The notes: a model not told the origin generated them from the letters alone. A stretch of DNA of 50,223 nucleotides from Candidatus Parcubacteria bacterium (GCA_002869265.1 PKTH01000036.1:1-50223); one strand, 5' to 3'; counted from the first letter of the stretch, positions 28,187 through 37,359 are shown. Numbers and translations are program-made.

Positions 28187-29350
28187 TTGGAACAAAAAAC
28201 GATAGCTTTAGTTACCGGCGACGGTTCAGGGCCAGAGATGATGGCGGTTGCTTGCAAAATTGTAGATGAAGCAGCAAAAAGTTATGGGCTTGAAATAATT
28301 TGGGAAGAAACTCCTATGGGATGGGGTGCTTACCATAAATATGGCGACACCTTGCCTCCGGAATCTCTCAAGCGGGCAGTAGAAATTGGCACCATCTTTT
28401 TCGGCGGTGTTGGGGATTTTGAAAACGACAAGACCATCGGAGCTGAGAAACCGGAAATGAAGCCTGAGGCACGAGCCCTTCTTCCTATCCGTAAACAGAT
28501 GGGATTACTTCTTAATTTCCGTCCAATGATTTACTTCCCAGGACTTGAGTCACTTTCGAACGTCAAACCGGAAAACATTCCTTCTGGCGGAGTAGAACAG
28601 CACTTTATTCGCTTCCTCCTCCAGGACAGCTATTTCGGTAATGCAGATTTTCTTGGAAGCCCCATGGTTGACTCTGAAACAATGAAGCACCTCGGAATCA
28701 AATTGAAAAAAGATGTCAAAGCTACAGATTATCAGGTAGCTGACCTGGCATATTTTACTGGAGATAGTGTTCGACAGTATTTGTATGCAGCATTTAAGTA
28801 TGCCGGCGCTCTTAATCTTCCTCTTATTTCAATCGATAAGGCCAATGTAATGGCTCGATATGATTTTTGGCGGAAGATTTGCAATGAGATTGCTCTGGAA
28901 TTTCCCGAAGTAGAAGTGAAGCATCAGCTGGTTGACTCTGCTAATGCACTTCTTTTTTATCCCGGTGAACTTCACGGAGTTATCGCATGCGGAAATGAGC
29001 ATGGTGACATTCTCTCCGATGGAGCGGCTGGTGCTCTTGGAAGCATGGGAATGATGTGCTCATCAGCAATTAATCCCGACACTGGCGCTGCCATGTTCGA
29101 AAGTGGTGCTGGGACTGCTCCTGACATTGCTGGCCAAGACAAAGCGAATCCGATCGGTCGTATTCTCACAGGCGCAATGATGCTTGAGCACCTCGGATAT
29201 ATTGAGGCTGGCTCTAATATTAAGGGGGCTGTCAAAAAAGCTCTTTTGTCCGGATACCGAACAGCTGATATTTTCTGCAAGGGCAGTGACGATCCGAAAA
29301 AGATCCTTGGCTGTCAGGCCATGGGTAAAAAAATCCTTGAAAACATGTAA
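28187..29350 (+). CDS. Isopropylmalate/isocitrate dehydrogenase family protein (LeuB-like)
   Basis: 'ALVTGDGSGPEMM', 'SIDKANVMA', 'GNEHGDILSDGAAGALGSMGMM'; TTG start at 28187 after GGAGG preferred over 28148. Confidence 0.8.
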   Translation: MEQKTIALVTGDGSGPEMMAVACKIVDEAAKSYGLEIIWEETPMGWGAYHKYGDTLPPESLKRAVEIGTIFFGGVGDFENDKTIGAEKPEMKPEARALLPIRKQMGLLLNFRPMIYFPGLESLSNVKPENIPSGGVEQHFIRFLLQDSYFGNADFLGSPMVDSETMKHLGIKLKKDVKATDYQVADLAYFTGDSVRQYLYAAFKYAGALNLPLISIDKANVMARYDFWRKICNEIALEFPEVEVKHQLVDSANALLFYPGELHGVIACGNEHGDILSDGAAGALGSMGMMCSSAINPDTGAAMFESGAGTAPDIAGQDKANPIGRILTGAMMLEHLGYIEAGSNIKGAVKKALLSGYRTADIFCKGSDDPKKILGCQAMGKKILENM

Positions 29351-29373
29351 ATTGTTCATTTGAAAATTATTTT

Positions 29374-29403
29374 AGCGCTATCAGAAATGATAGCGCTTTT
29401 TAT
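29374..29403 (+). terminator. Intrinsic terminator
   Basis: agcgctatcagaaatgatagcgcttttt. Confidence 0.9.
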
Positions 29404-29445
29404 TTACCAAAAGACACTGAAGGTGTATTGTGATAATATAATAAT

Positions 29446-30294
29446 ATGATAAAAAAATACAAAATTTTAATAGGTATTGGTATATTACTATTTATTTTAT
29501 TAATCTCATGGTTCTTGGGGACAGAGCTTTATGATAAGAAAGTTGTTTCTGAGACGAATAAATGGCTCAGTGATCAAAGAGAATATCTTGAAACCTTTCC
29601 CGGGTATGTAAAAAAGGCTCCAAAGAATATTTTTTTTGATGAACGTTCAGCCGAGGAAGCATCGATAAGCAAGAAAGATTTTTTGGGGATATTGGAAAAA
29701 CAAGATAAAAATAACTTCCTACTAGATGCTAGGGAGGATTTTGAATGGGATGAGGGTTATTTCGAAGGTAGCCTGCATATGAGAATGATAGATATTCTGA
29801 TAGGCGGATGGCAAGATATTCCTAGGGATAAAAGAGTTTATGTAATTTGTTGGACAGGGGCCAGAGGAGGCGAGATTGCTAACTTCTTAAGAGAGAAAAA
29901 TATTTTAGCTTATTATTATGATGGAGGAATAGATGAATTAGGGAGTGTTGATACCTGGGTAGAAAACACAGAGCAGATTGATAAACACTCTGCTCCAAAT
30001 TATAGAAAGCTATTTAGAGCCAACGAGTTATCTATTGAGATTGACAAAGGGGTCTTTGTTGTCGATACTAGGAGTACAGAAGACTTTATGAAGTCACAGA
30101 TAAAAGATAGTATAAACATTTCAATACTTAAAACACCAAGCGATCAAATAGAAGAAGTTCTTTCAAATATTACTGGAGATAGGGTTATAGTAGTTTGCAA
30201 TAGTCTTGTATCATGTTTTGATGCAAAAGCAAGTGCCGTGGAAATTGAAAAAAGCAACAAAGTTATTTTAGGATTTTTCAAAAGTATTGAATAG
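29446..30294 (+). CDS. Membrane-anchored tandem rhodanese-like protein
   Basis: N-term TM; 'FLLDAREDFEWDEGYFEGSLHM...VICWTGARGGEIA' and 'VVDTRSTEDFMKSQIKDSINI...VVCNSLVSC'. Confidence 0.85.
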   Translation: MIKKYKILIGIGILLFILLISWFLGTELYDKKVVSETNKWLSDQREYLETFPGYVKKAPKNIFFDERSAEEASISKKDFLGILEKQDKNNFLLDAREDFEWDEGYFEGSLHMRMIDILIGGWQDIPRDKRVYVICWTGARGGEIANFLREKNILAYYYDGGIDELGSVDTWVENTEQIDKHSAPNYRKLFRANELSIEIDKGVFVVDTRSTEDFMKSQIKDSINISILKTPSDQIEEVLSNITGDRVIVVCNSLVSCFDAKASAVEIEKSNKVILGFFKSIE

Positions 30295-30359
30295 TCTAGA
30301 AAATAATGTTACTTTGTTTATGTTTCCGAGAAATATAATATTTTTACAAAGGAGATTTT

Positions 30360-30875
30360 ATGTCAAAAACAGAAAGTGAAATGGAGTTGGAAAGAAAATT
30401 TCTAATTAAAGAAATTCCTGGAGATGTTTTGAACTTTCCAAATACCGAAATTGTTCAAGCGTATCTAGGGCTACCGGGCAAAAAAGTTGCTATGAGAGTT
30501 CGACAATACGGAGAAGATCTTTTTTTTACAATTAAGGCAAGTCGGGAAGAGGGAGAAGAAGAGTTGGAGCCCAGAATAACAAAAGAAATGTTTAATGATA
30601 TTCTTGAGATTTGCTCGGGGATAAAGATTTGTAAATTGAGGGTTAAAATTCCCTTCGGAAAAGTAACAATAGAATTAGATTTTTTCCGCAATGAGCTAAG
30701 GGGCTTAGTCTTGGGAGAAGTAGAGTTTGAAACTGTCGAGGATAAAAAGACATTTATTCCTCCTGATTGGTTTGGGCAAGAAGTGACAGATGACCCTAGG
30801 TTTAAAAATGTAGTTTTATCAAGGGAGGGAATTCCTAAGGGCACAGCACTTCATAAAGTTGATGCTATTATCTGA
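30360..30875 (+). CDS. CYTH domain protein
   Basis: 'EMELERKFLIKEIP', 'IVQAYLG', 'MRVRQYGEDLFFTIK', 'VTIELDFFRNELRGLVLGEVEFE'. Confidence 0.9.
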   Translation: MSKTESEMELERKFLIKEIPGDVLNFPNTEIVQAYLGLPGKKVAMRVRQYGEDLFFTIKASREEGEEELEPRITKEMFNDILEICSGIKICKLRVKIPFGKVTIELDFFRNELRGLVLGEVEFETVEDKKTFIPPDWFGQEVTDDPRFKNVVLSREGIPKGTALHKVDAII

Positions 30876-30923
30876 TTTTCTGAAACCATAGCACTTTTCA
30901 AAAAAGTGCTTTTTTATTTGGAC

Positions 30924-30996
30924 TTGAAAAATTGCAGAGAGTGTGTTAGAGTAAACTCAAATTTGAAGCTAAACCAAGGAGAAGGTTTAGCTTTTT
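30924..30996 (+). promoter_or_regulatory. Promoter TTGAAA-17-TAGAGT plus 10-bp hairpin with AAGGAGAA loop upstream of PurC-PurE
   Basis: AAGCTAAACC (30966-30975) AAGGAGAA GGTTTAGCTT (30984-30993) TTT. Confidence 0.65.
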
Positions 30997-31092
30997 GCTG
31001 TTTTAAAAGTTAATATTCAATGCAAAAATAGAAAGGAGGAAGTGCTTAAAAATATGAAAAAGCTCACCAACACTTACTAAAAGGAGGAAGAG

Positions 31093-32493
31093 ATGCAAGT
31101 TGGAACGATCTTGCCAGACCATGGTTTTAAACGAGGGAAGAAGGTTGATGCCGGGAAAACGAAAACACTTTACAGAGTTAAAGGCCGACCAGATCTTTTG
31201 TGGGTCGAGAATAAAGACAAGATAACTGCTCATGATAAGAAGGAGTTTACCAAATCCTTTGACACAAAAGCGGGCTATGCCACTAATACGACTTGTCGTG
31301 TGTTTGAACTTCTCGAGGCAGCTGGAATCGAGACAGCTTACGTTTGTCAGGTTTCACCGACTGCATTTATTTGCAAAAGACTCGACATGATCAAGCTGGA
31401 AGTTGTTGCCCGCCGCTCAGCAGTCGGTAGTTTTACTGACCGCAATCCGCACCTGCAGAAAGAAAAGGGTGAAGAACCTCATCGTTTCCACAGTCTCGTC
31501 AGGGAGTTTTTCCTGAAAACGAGCAATGGAAATCTCAGTGTGAATGGTGAGCCTTTGGTGAAAAACCTTCGGGGCCTGGTCAAGGATCCTGACACCAAGA
31601 AATTCAAGATGGGAATAGTGGATGATCCTTTTATCCCTGATCCGTACAACGAACTTGGATGGGCTCTGGTTAATCCGAAGTTGCCTAAGTGGCACGAGAA
31701 GTATGATCTTGGTCAGAGCATTGATCCACGGTTTGTTCTTCGGAACCAAACTGCTGATCTTTTGAAGATTGATGAACTTCTTCGGAAGATTTTCTATGTT
31801 CTCGAAAAGGCCTGGGCTGTTCTCGAGATGCGCTTGATCGACTTTAAGCTAGAATTCGGCTACGACATGGCCGGCAATCTCGTGGTCGGCGATGTTATTG
31901 ACAATGATTCTTGGCGTATCCGGCTCTTTGATTGGACTGACTATTCTAAGCAGGCCTTCCGTGATGGTGAGAATCTGGATGAAGTCGAGAGAAAGTATGG
32001 CTATGTTTCACGATTGGCCAATCAGTTCCGCATCCCCAAGCAGGTCATTGTCTTTTGGCGGGGGTCAGACAAAGATGATTGCTTTGACAAGATTCGGCAA
32101 GAAATCGAAAGTCAGGCCAAAGGGACAATCGAAATTGTCGATATTGTCCTTTCCGGACATAAAAAAACCGACAAGTCTCTCAAGATGCTTAACAGTATTA
32201 TGAGTAAGTATCTGGGTGGTGGTTTTATTATTACCAATGTCGGTCGCTCAAATGGTCTAGGTCCGATAGTCTCGGCACATACCTCCTGGCCGGTTATGTC
32301 CATTGCAGCCACATTCGAGAGTGACCCCAATGACATTTTTAGCTCGATTAATATGCCTTCGGATACGCCCCACACGGCCACTCCTTATGGCAAGCTGGCT
32401 TTCTTGTCTGCTCTCAATCACTTGTCACTGAACAATCCAGTGGCCTACATGATGAGGCAAAATGTTATCGAAAGTCTCGATGACCAGTATTGA
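31093..32493 (+). CDS. Bifunctional SAICAR synthetase / AIR carboxylase (PurC-PurE fusion, PAICS-like)
   Basis: PurC: 'GKTKTLYRVKG', 'RRSAVGSFTDRNP', 'DFKLEFGYDMAGNLVVGDVIDNDSWR'; PurE-like: 'VVLSGHKK', 'NVGRSNGLGPIVSAHTSWPVMS', 'INMPSDTPHTATPYGKLAFLSALNHLSL'. Confidence 0.9.
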   Translation: MQVGTILPDHGFKRGKKVDAGKTKTLYRVKGRPDLLWVENKDKITAHDKKEFTKSFDTKAGYATNTTCRVFELLEAAGIETAYVCQVSPTAFICKRLDMIKLEVVARRSAVGSFTDRNPHLQKEKGEEPHRFHSLVREFFLKTSNGNLSVNGEPLVKNLRGLVKDPDTKKFKMGIVDDPFIPDPYNELGWALVNPKLPKWHEKYDLGQSIDPRFVLRNQTADLLKIDELLRKIFYVLEKAWAVLEMRLIDFKLEFGYDMAGNLVVGDVIDNDSWRIRLFDWTDYSKQAFRDGENLDEVERKYGYVSRLANQFRIPKQVIVFWRGSDKDDCFDKIRQEIESQAKGTIEIVDIVLSGHKKTDKSLKMLNSIMSKYLGGGFIITNVGRSNGLGPIVSAHTSWPVMSIAATFESDPNDIFSSINMPSDTPHTATPYGKLAFLSALNHLSLNNPVAYMMRQNVIESLDDQY

Positions 32494-32516
32494 TTAGTTG
32501 ACGCGTTTTTTTACTA

Positions 32517-32546
32517 GCGCCCACAAAATATGTGGGCGCTTTTTTA
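32517..32546 (+). terminator. Intrinsic terminator
   Basis: gcgcccacaaaatatgtgggcgctttttt. Confidence 0.92.
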
Positions 32547-32727
32547 TTGACTAAAACAGTATTTTTTGATATACAGTAAGTATATGAAAACAAATAACCT
32601 AAAATTAAATAATCTTCAATTGAGAAGAAGAGAAACACCTTGGTTTGGACTAGGTTATTTTTCGTGTGTTTCATAGTATAAAATAAAGCACACCAAGAGA
32701 GATGGCTCTAGTCGAGCCATTTTTTAT
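32547..32727 (+). promoter_or_regulatory. Promoter TTGACT-17-TATACA followed by structured leader ending in intrinsic terminator
   Basis: AAATAACCTA (32592-32601)/TAGGTTATTT (32651-32660); GAAACAC (32632-32638)/GTGTTTC (32666-32672); terminal ATGGCTCtagtcGAGCCATTTTTT. Confidence 0.5.
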
Positions 32728-32774
32728 TTTGGAAAATTGTTCATTTAAACACCAACAAAGAGAGGAGAAAGGAA

Positions 32775-33269
32775 ATGAAAGAAAAGCTAATTTTTGAAAA
32801 AAGTTCTTCAAAACATTTGCAGTTTGTTGAAGAGGTAAAAATCCTAATAGACAGGGAGGCCCGTAAGGACAATATGGTTTATCAAACAGAGGAAGCTCTA
32901 AGCGAACAAATAATGAATGAAGATGCAGTTTTAGTTTTTTCAGAGTCACGACTCGTCGGATACATCTGCCTTGAGTATTGGAAAAACTATATTGAGATTG
33001 GGGGCCTAGTTGTCGACCCCGAATATAGAGAAAGTGGTATTGGTTATCAGTTGACGGTTGAAGTTATCGAATTGGCTTTGTCAAAGAAATCTGACAAGGA
33101 GATAATTATTCTGGCCAATAGCGTTTCTTGTCTTATTCCCAAAAAAATTGGCTTCGTGGTTAAGGAAAAAAATTATTTTCATAGCGAGGTTTGGGAGTTA
33201 TGCGAAATGTGTGAAAGTAGACATAAATTTCCTGATTGTCGTTGTGTTGGTCTGGTTTATCCAGTGTAA
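32775..33269 (+). CDS. GNAT family N-acetyltransferase
   Basis: 'IEIGGLVVDPEYRESGIGYQLTVEVIELA'; SD gaggagaaagg. Confidence 0.85.
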   Translation: MKEKLIFEKSSSKHLQFVEEVKILIDREARKDNMVYQTEEALSEQIMNEDAVLVFSESRLVGYICLEYWKNYIEIGGLVVDPEYRESGIGYQLTVEVIELALSKKSDKEIIILANSVSCLIPKKIGFVVKEKNYFHSEVWELCEMCESRHKFPDCRCVGLVYPV

Positions 33270-33273
33270 AAAT

Positions 33274-33300
33274 AAGGAGAGATTTATTCTCTCCTTTTTA
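33274..33300 (+). terminator. Intrinsic terminator
   Basis: aaggagagatttattctctccttttt. Confidence 0.85.
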
Positions 33301-33362
33301 TTACTCAATTGTTATAAAAGCTTAATATTGCTAAAATGTATATATAAGAATTAAAGCATATT

Positions 33363-35852
33363 ATGAGACAAGAATACAAACCAAATAAAAATGCCTATAT
33401 ATTTTCTAGACTTATTTTTCAAGTCTTGGTTTTATTGCTTTTGTTTGTTGGTGTTTATATCTTTCTGAAAGTAATTACACCTGAGTATTTTTCTTTATTA
33501 TATATTATAGGAGCTATAGTTTTCTTGGTTGTTTTTTTGTATTATTATCACCTAGTTGCACACAGAAAATTAATTTTTTATTTTGAGGGTACAAAAATAA
33601 TTCAGAAAGGAGGGACCATTTTTTCTGATTATGAGACGGAGCTAAATATTAAGAACATCACACACCTTCGCTTAAGACTTCCCTTTATTGAATATAAGTT
33701 ATTTAGAACAGGCCATGTTGATATAGAGTCAGCGGGTTCAGCTAGTTCTGAGATCCACTTATGTTCAATGTTGGAGTATAAAGATATTCATTCGCTTGTC
33801 CTAGAAATGATGAAGACTAATGGTTTTAATATTGGAGGAGGTACTCTAGCTACACTAGAGAGGCCCAATAAGCTTGGGGTGTTTTTTGAAACTTTTAAGA
33901 GTCTAATTGGTTCCTTGTTAGCTGTTTTTTACATAGTATCAAGTATTATGTATGATGATGATGGAAATAGAATAGAAGTTATTTATGATCTTGTTATTGC
34001 TTACGTCATCCCTTTTGCAATTCTTTTAGTGTTAGTATTTTCATTCTTTCACATTTTTAAATTTCTTGATTTACAGAGAAGAGTTTACAAAATATACACA
34101 AACGTTATTACCTATAAAGAAGGCTTTTTATCAAAAAACTATTCGATCCTCCCTTTTGAAAATCTTACAGACTCCAGTGTTACTCAAACCTTGGTAGATA
34201 AAATATTTGGCTTGTATGATGTTAAATTAAGTTGTCAGGGGGCAGGCCAAGAGATTCTTTTTAAAAATATTAAGAACGGGCAAGCGATGAGCGACAAACT
34301 TGATGAATTGATAAGTGCTGAAGTTAGTGAAGAGATAGAGAGGGAGGAGGTAGTTCAAACAAAAAAAGCGCAACAGGAAAGGGCTATTAACTATGACACT
34401 GAATTCAAGAGTGAGTATAAAATGGATTATTTTAGAACCGTTAAATTCCCCATGCTGCTTGTCTTGGGAGCAGTTTTGTTTTTTATTCTTTCACTCCTGA
34501 TAATCAAGTTTGTTGCCTCGACTTTTGTATTGGTATTATTCTCATCCCTAAACGTTGTGACTGGTATTATTGGTTTAGTGTCTATACCAATCACTGTCTA
34601 TGGATATATTCAATACATATCAACAAAGTATATAGTTACAGATAAAAGTATTCAGTATAAATATGATTTTCTAGAAAAAAGAGACAAGGAATACAATGCA
34701 GATAAAGTCACCGGTATTATTATAAAAAGAAATTTTATAGATGAATGGTTTGGAACGATTAGTATAAATTTTTGGTCTATTGGGTCAAGTACTAGTCTTT
34801 CATTTCGTAATGTTAAAAGAGAAGATGTGGACATCCAAAATATTTTAGCTAAATTTGGGATTAGAAGAGAGGAGGCTCTACATGCTATTCACCCTAGTTT
34901 TTCTTTCAGAGAGTATATAAAGAAATCCATTGTTACTTTCTCTTTTTTTGCATTTCTGGTAATTAGCTTTGGGTTGATTTTCTTTTTTATTGCTCCACTT
35001 ATAACATTCGGGTTGATATTAGCCATTACCTTTGTCGTTTTTGTTTCCTTTGTTTATAATAAGGAATACTTTAAAAGGACAAAATTAATTTTTTATAAGA
35101 ATTATGTTTATTGTCAAAAGGGTTGGCTATTTAAAAATTATGTCTATGTAAAAATGAATGATATAAAAGATATTGAGACCGTTAGATACCCATTTTCAAG
35201 TGAAGGTAAAATTAAGTTTAATATTTCGGGAGACAGGATACAGATTGACCCAAATCATAAAAAAGGGAATATGGTTTCCAATAATTTTTACATAGACTTT
35301 GTGGAAAATATTAAGTCGATGGACGAGTGGGTTGACTATATTCTTTATAAGAGGCCCAGAAAAGAAGAATTAAATGATTATAATAGTGAAATAAAAAATT
35401 TATCCGAAGTTTTTTATACAAGTAAACCCTCTCTACTAAACACTATGATTCCCTTACTTTTTGTTTTAATTCCAGTAAATCTTTTATTTTTATTTATATT
35501 TATTATAAATTCAAGTTCTTTTATTTTTGTTGTGGCTGTTTTTGTTATTTTTAACTTGGTTAATGCTATGGTAATTTTACCGGTTTATCTTCCAATTAAA
35601 ATGACAACTTTCTATATGGACAGATACAGGGTGATTTCAAAAAGTGGTGTTATTTACAAGAAGCAAGTTTCTATAATATTTGATAGAGTTGATTTCATTC
35701 GTAATACGCAGGGACTCATAAATAAACTTTTTAAAAATGGTAATATAATAGTAAATACTGTAGGATCAACAAAACCCGAACTTACGATATATCATATACC
35801 TGATTATAAAGAATTTTATAGTAAACTAAAAGAAGAATACGAAAAGCCCTAG
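33363..35852 (+). CDS. Large membrane protein with repeated bacterial PH-like (bPH_2/YdbT-type) domains
   Basis: Repeated units of paired TMs followed by 'Y.IYTNVITYKEGFLSKNYSILPFENLTDSSVTQTLVDKIFGLYDV', 'KYIVTDKSIQYKYDFLEKRDKEYNADKVTGI', 'DRYRVISKSGVIYKKQVSIIFDRVDFIRNTQGLINKLFKNGNIIVNTVGS'. Confidence 0.75.
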   Translation: MRQEYKPNKNAYIFSRLIFQVLVLLLLFVGVYIFLKVITPEYFSLLYIIGAIVFLVVFLYYYHLVAHRKLIFYFEGTKIIQKGGTIFSDYETELNIKNITHLRLRLPFIEYKLFRTGHVDIESAGSASSEIHLCSMLEYKDIHSLVLEMMKTNGFNIGGGTLATLERPNKLGVFFETFKSLIGSLLAVFYIVSSIMYDDDGNRIEVIYDLVIAYVIPFAILLVLVFSFFHIFKFLDLQRRVYKIYTNVITYKEGFLSKNYSILPFENLTDSSVTQTLVDKIFGLYDVKLSCQGAGQEILFKNIKNGQAMSDKLDELISAEVSEEIEREEVVQTKKAQQERAINYDTEFKSEYKMDYFRTVKFPMLLVLGAVLFFILSLLIIKFVASTFVLVLFSSLNVVTGIIGLVSIPITVYGYIQYISTKYIVTDKSIQYKYDFLEKRDKEYNADKVTGIIIKRNFIDEWFGTISINFWSIGSSTSLSFRNVKREDVDIQNILAKFGIRREEALHAIHPSFSFREYIKKSIVTFSFFAFLVISFGLIFFFIAPLITFGLILAITFVVFVSFVYNKEYFKRTKLIFYKNYVYCQKGWLFKNYVYVKMNDIKDIETVRYPFSSEGKIKFNISGDRIQIDPNHKKGNMVSNNFYIDFVENIKSMDEWVDYILYKRPRKEELNDYNSEIKNLSEVFYTSKPSLLNTMIPLLFVLIPVNLLFLFIFIINSSSFIFVVAVFVIFNLVNAMVILPVYLPIKMTTFYMDRYRVISKSGVIYKKQVSIIFDRVDFIRNTQGLINKLFKNGNIIVNTVGSTKPELTIYHIPDYKEFYSKLKEEYEKP

Positions 35853-35854
35853 AC

Positions 35855-35930
35855 TTGATTTTTTTCTATTTTTAGGTTAATATTCAAACAATTAAATAAG
35901 CTCACTAAGGAGAAATTAGTGAGCTTTTTG
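35855..35930 (+). promoter_or_regulatory. Promoter TTGATT-17-TAATAT plus 11-bp hairpin with GGAGAAA loop upstream of thrC
   Basis: AAGCTCACTAA GGAGAAA TTAGTGAGCTT (35898-35926) TTTG. Confidence 0.65.
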
Positions 35931-35991
35931 TTTAGAATATAGGTCATTAAAATTTATTTAAAAATCAACCCTAGACGAGAAGGAGTTTACA

Positions 35992-37344
35992 ATGAGTTTT
36001 TCGATTAAACAAACCTGGATAGAATGTATCGGCTGTGGTTTTCAAGCAGAACTACTTCAAGAAAGAAAGTTTAAGTGTCCGAAATGTGGGAATCTTTTTG
36101 ATATCAAGCATAATCTGGATCTTTTGGAGATGTACCCCGCCGGGTGGACTCAAAAGTTTGATGCAAGGGCCAGGAGAACCGATCTGGGGAAAACTGACAA
36201 CCCCCTTTTTCATTCGGGAGTTTGGCGTTTTAAAGAATGGATCATGCCTTATCTGCCGACAAATGACATCGTTACTCTTGGCGAAGGAAATGTTCCTATC
36301 ACAAAAGCGGGAAAAAATCTTTTGGAATGGATCGGAGGAGATATTGATCTGCATATCATCCAGGAAGGGATGACTCCCACAGGGTCATTCAAGGACTTTG
36401 GAGGAACCGTTATGATGAGCCTCGCAAAAACAATGGGCATCAAAACGGTTTGCTGTGCTTCAACTGGAGATACTTCAGCGATGGCAGCGGCATATGCTGC
36501 AAAGGCCGGGATTGAGTGTGTGGTAATTTTGCCTAAAGGACTGGTTACTCCAGCGCAAATTGCACAGCCCTTGGTCCATGGAGCGCTTGTAATAATGCTA
36601 CCGGGGGACTTTGATGACTGTATGCGAGTTCAGCTTGAACTCACAACTAATCACGGGGTGTTCCCAGCAAACAGTATAAACCCCAGTCGTATCGAGGGTC
36701 ACCAAGCAACGGTATTCTTGTTGGCTCAGCATTTTGGATGGGAGCTTCCCGACTGGATCGCAGCACCTGTTGGAAATGGCAGTAATGTTTCGTCTATCGG
36801 CAAAGGTTTGCGACTTATCCAGGAACAGCTTCCAAATATTGGATCTTCAAATATTCTTGGCTGTCAGTCACGGGCAGCCAATCCTTTGGCAAGGTCCTGG
36901 AATCTTGCCAATAATGGTCGTTGGGATGAAGGAGTCGACCGCAGGAATTTTTGGCTTGAAAAATATGTTGACATCGAATGTGGAACCACCACAGCTACTG
37001 CAGCCAGAATAGGAGCGCCTGTTTCAAGAGATAAGGTTATGCGAGAAATTGCTTTATCTAGAGGGGCTATGACTGTTGCTCAGGAAGAAGATCTGAATCA
37101 GGCAGTGTTTGTTTGCGGTCGTGATGGTTTGTTTGTTTGCCCACAAACGGGGATAGCACTTGCCGGGGTTAAAAACGCAGTCAAAAATGGTTGGATCAAG
37201 GCAGGTGATAGGGTCGCTGTGGTTTCCACTGCCAATGGTCTTAAATTTACAGAATCAGCATCAGAAAATCCCGATCGTCGTATGATTGATTCTAGTGACT
37301 GTAGTGTTGAATCTGTCCTGGATTTAATAAGTGCTTATTCCTAA
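35992..37344 (+). CDS. thrC: Threonine synthase
   Basis: N-term zinc ribbon 'CIGCGFQAELLQERKFKCPKCG', 'EGMTPTGSFKDFGGTVMMSLAKTMGI', 'STGDTSAMAAAYAAKAGI', 'NSINPSRIEGHQ'. Confidence 0.92.
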   Translation: MSFSIKQTWIECIGCGFQAELLQERKFKCPKCGNLFDIKHNLDLLEMYPAGWTQKFDARARRTDLGKTDNPLFHSGVWRFKEWIMPYLPTNDIVTLGEGNVPITKAGKNLLEWIGGDIDLHIIQEGMTPTGSFKDFGGTVMMSLAKTMGIKTVCCASTGDTSAMAAAYAAKAGIECVVILPKGLVTPAQIAQPLVHGALVIMLPGDFDDCMRVQLELTTNHGVFPANSINPSRIEGHQATVFLLAQHFGWELPDWIAAPVGNGSNVSSIGKGLRLIQEQLPNIGSSNILGCQSRAANPLARSWNLANNGRWDEGVDRRNFWLEKYVDIECGTTTATAARIGAPVSRDKVMREIALSRGAMTVAQEEDLNQAVFVCGRDGLFVCPQTGIALAGVKNAVKNGWIKAGDRVAVVSTANGLKFTESASENPDRRMIDSSDCSVESVLDLISAYS

Positions 37345-37359
37345 TGGAAGGAGGGCTTC

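Noticed and set aside
33274-33300. Fourth AAGGAG-loop hairpin
   Set aside because: AAGGAGAG is in the stem, not the loop, and the hairpin directly follows the GNAT gene with no convincing promoter before it; ordinary terminator.
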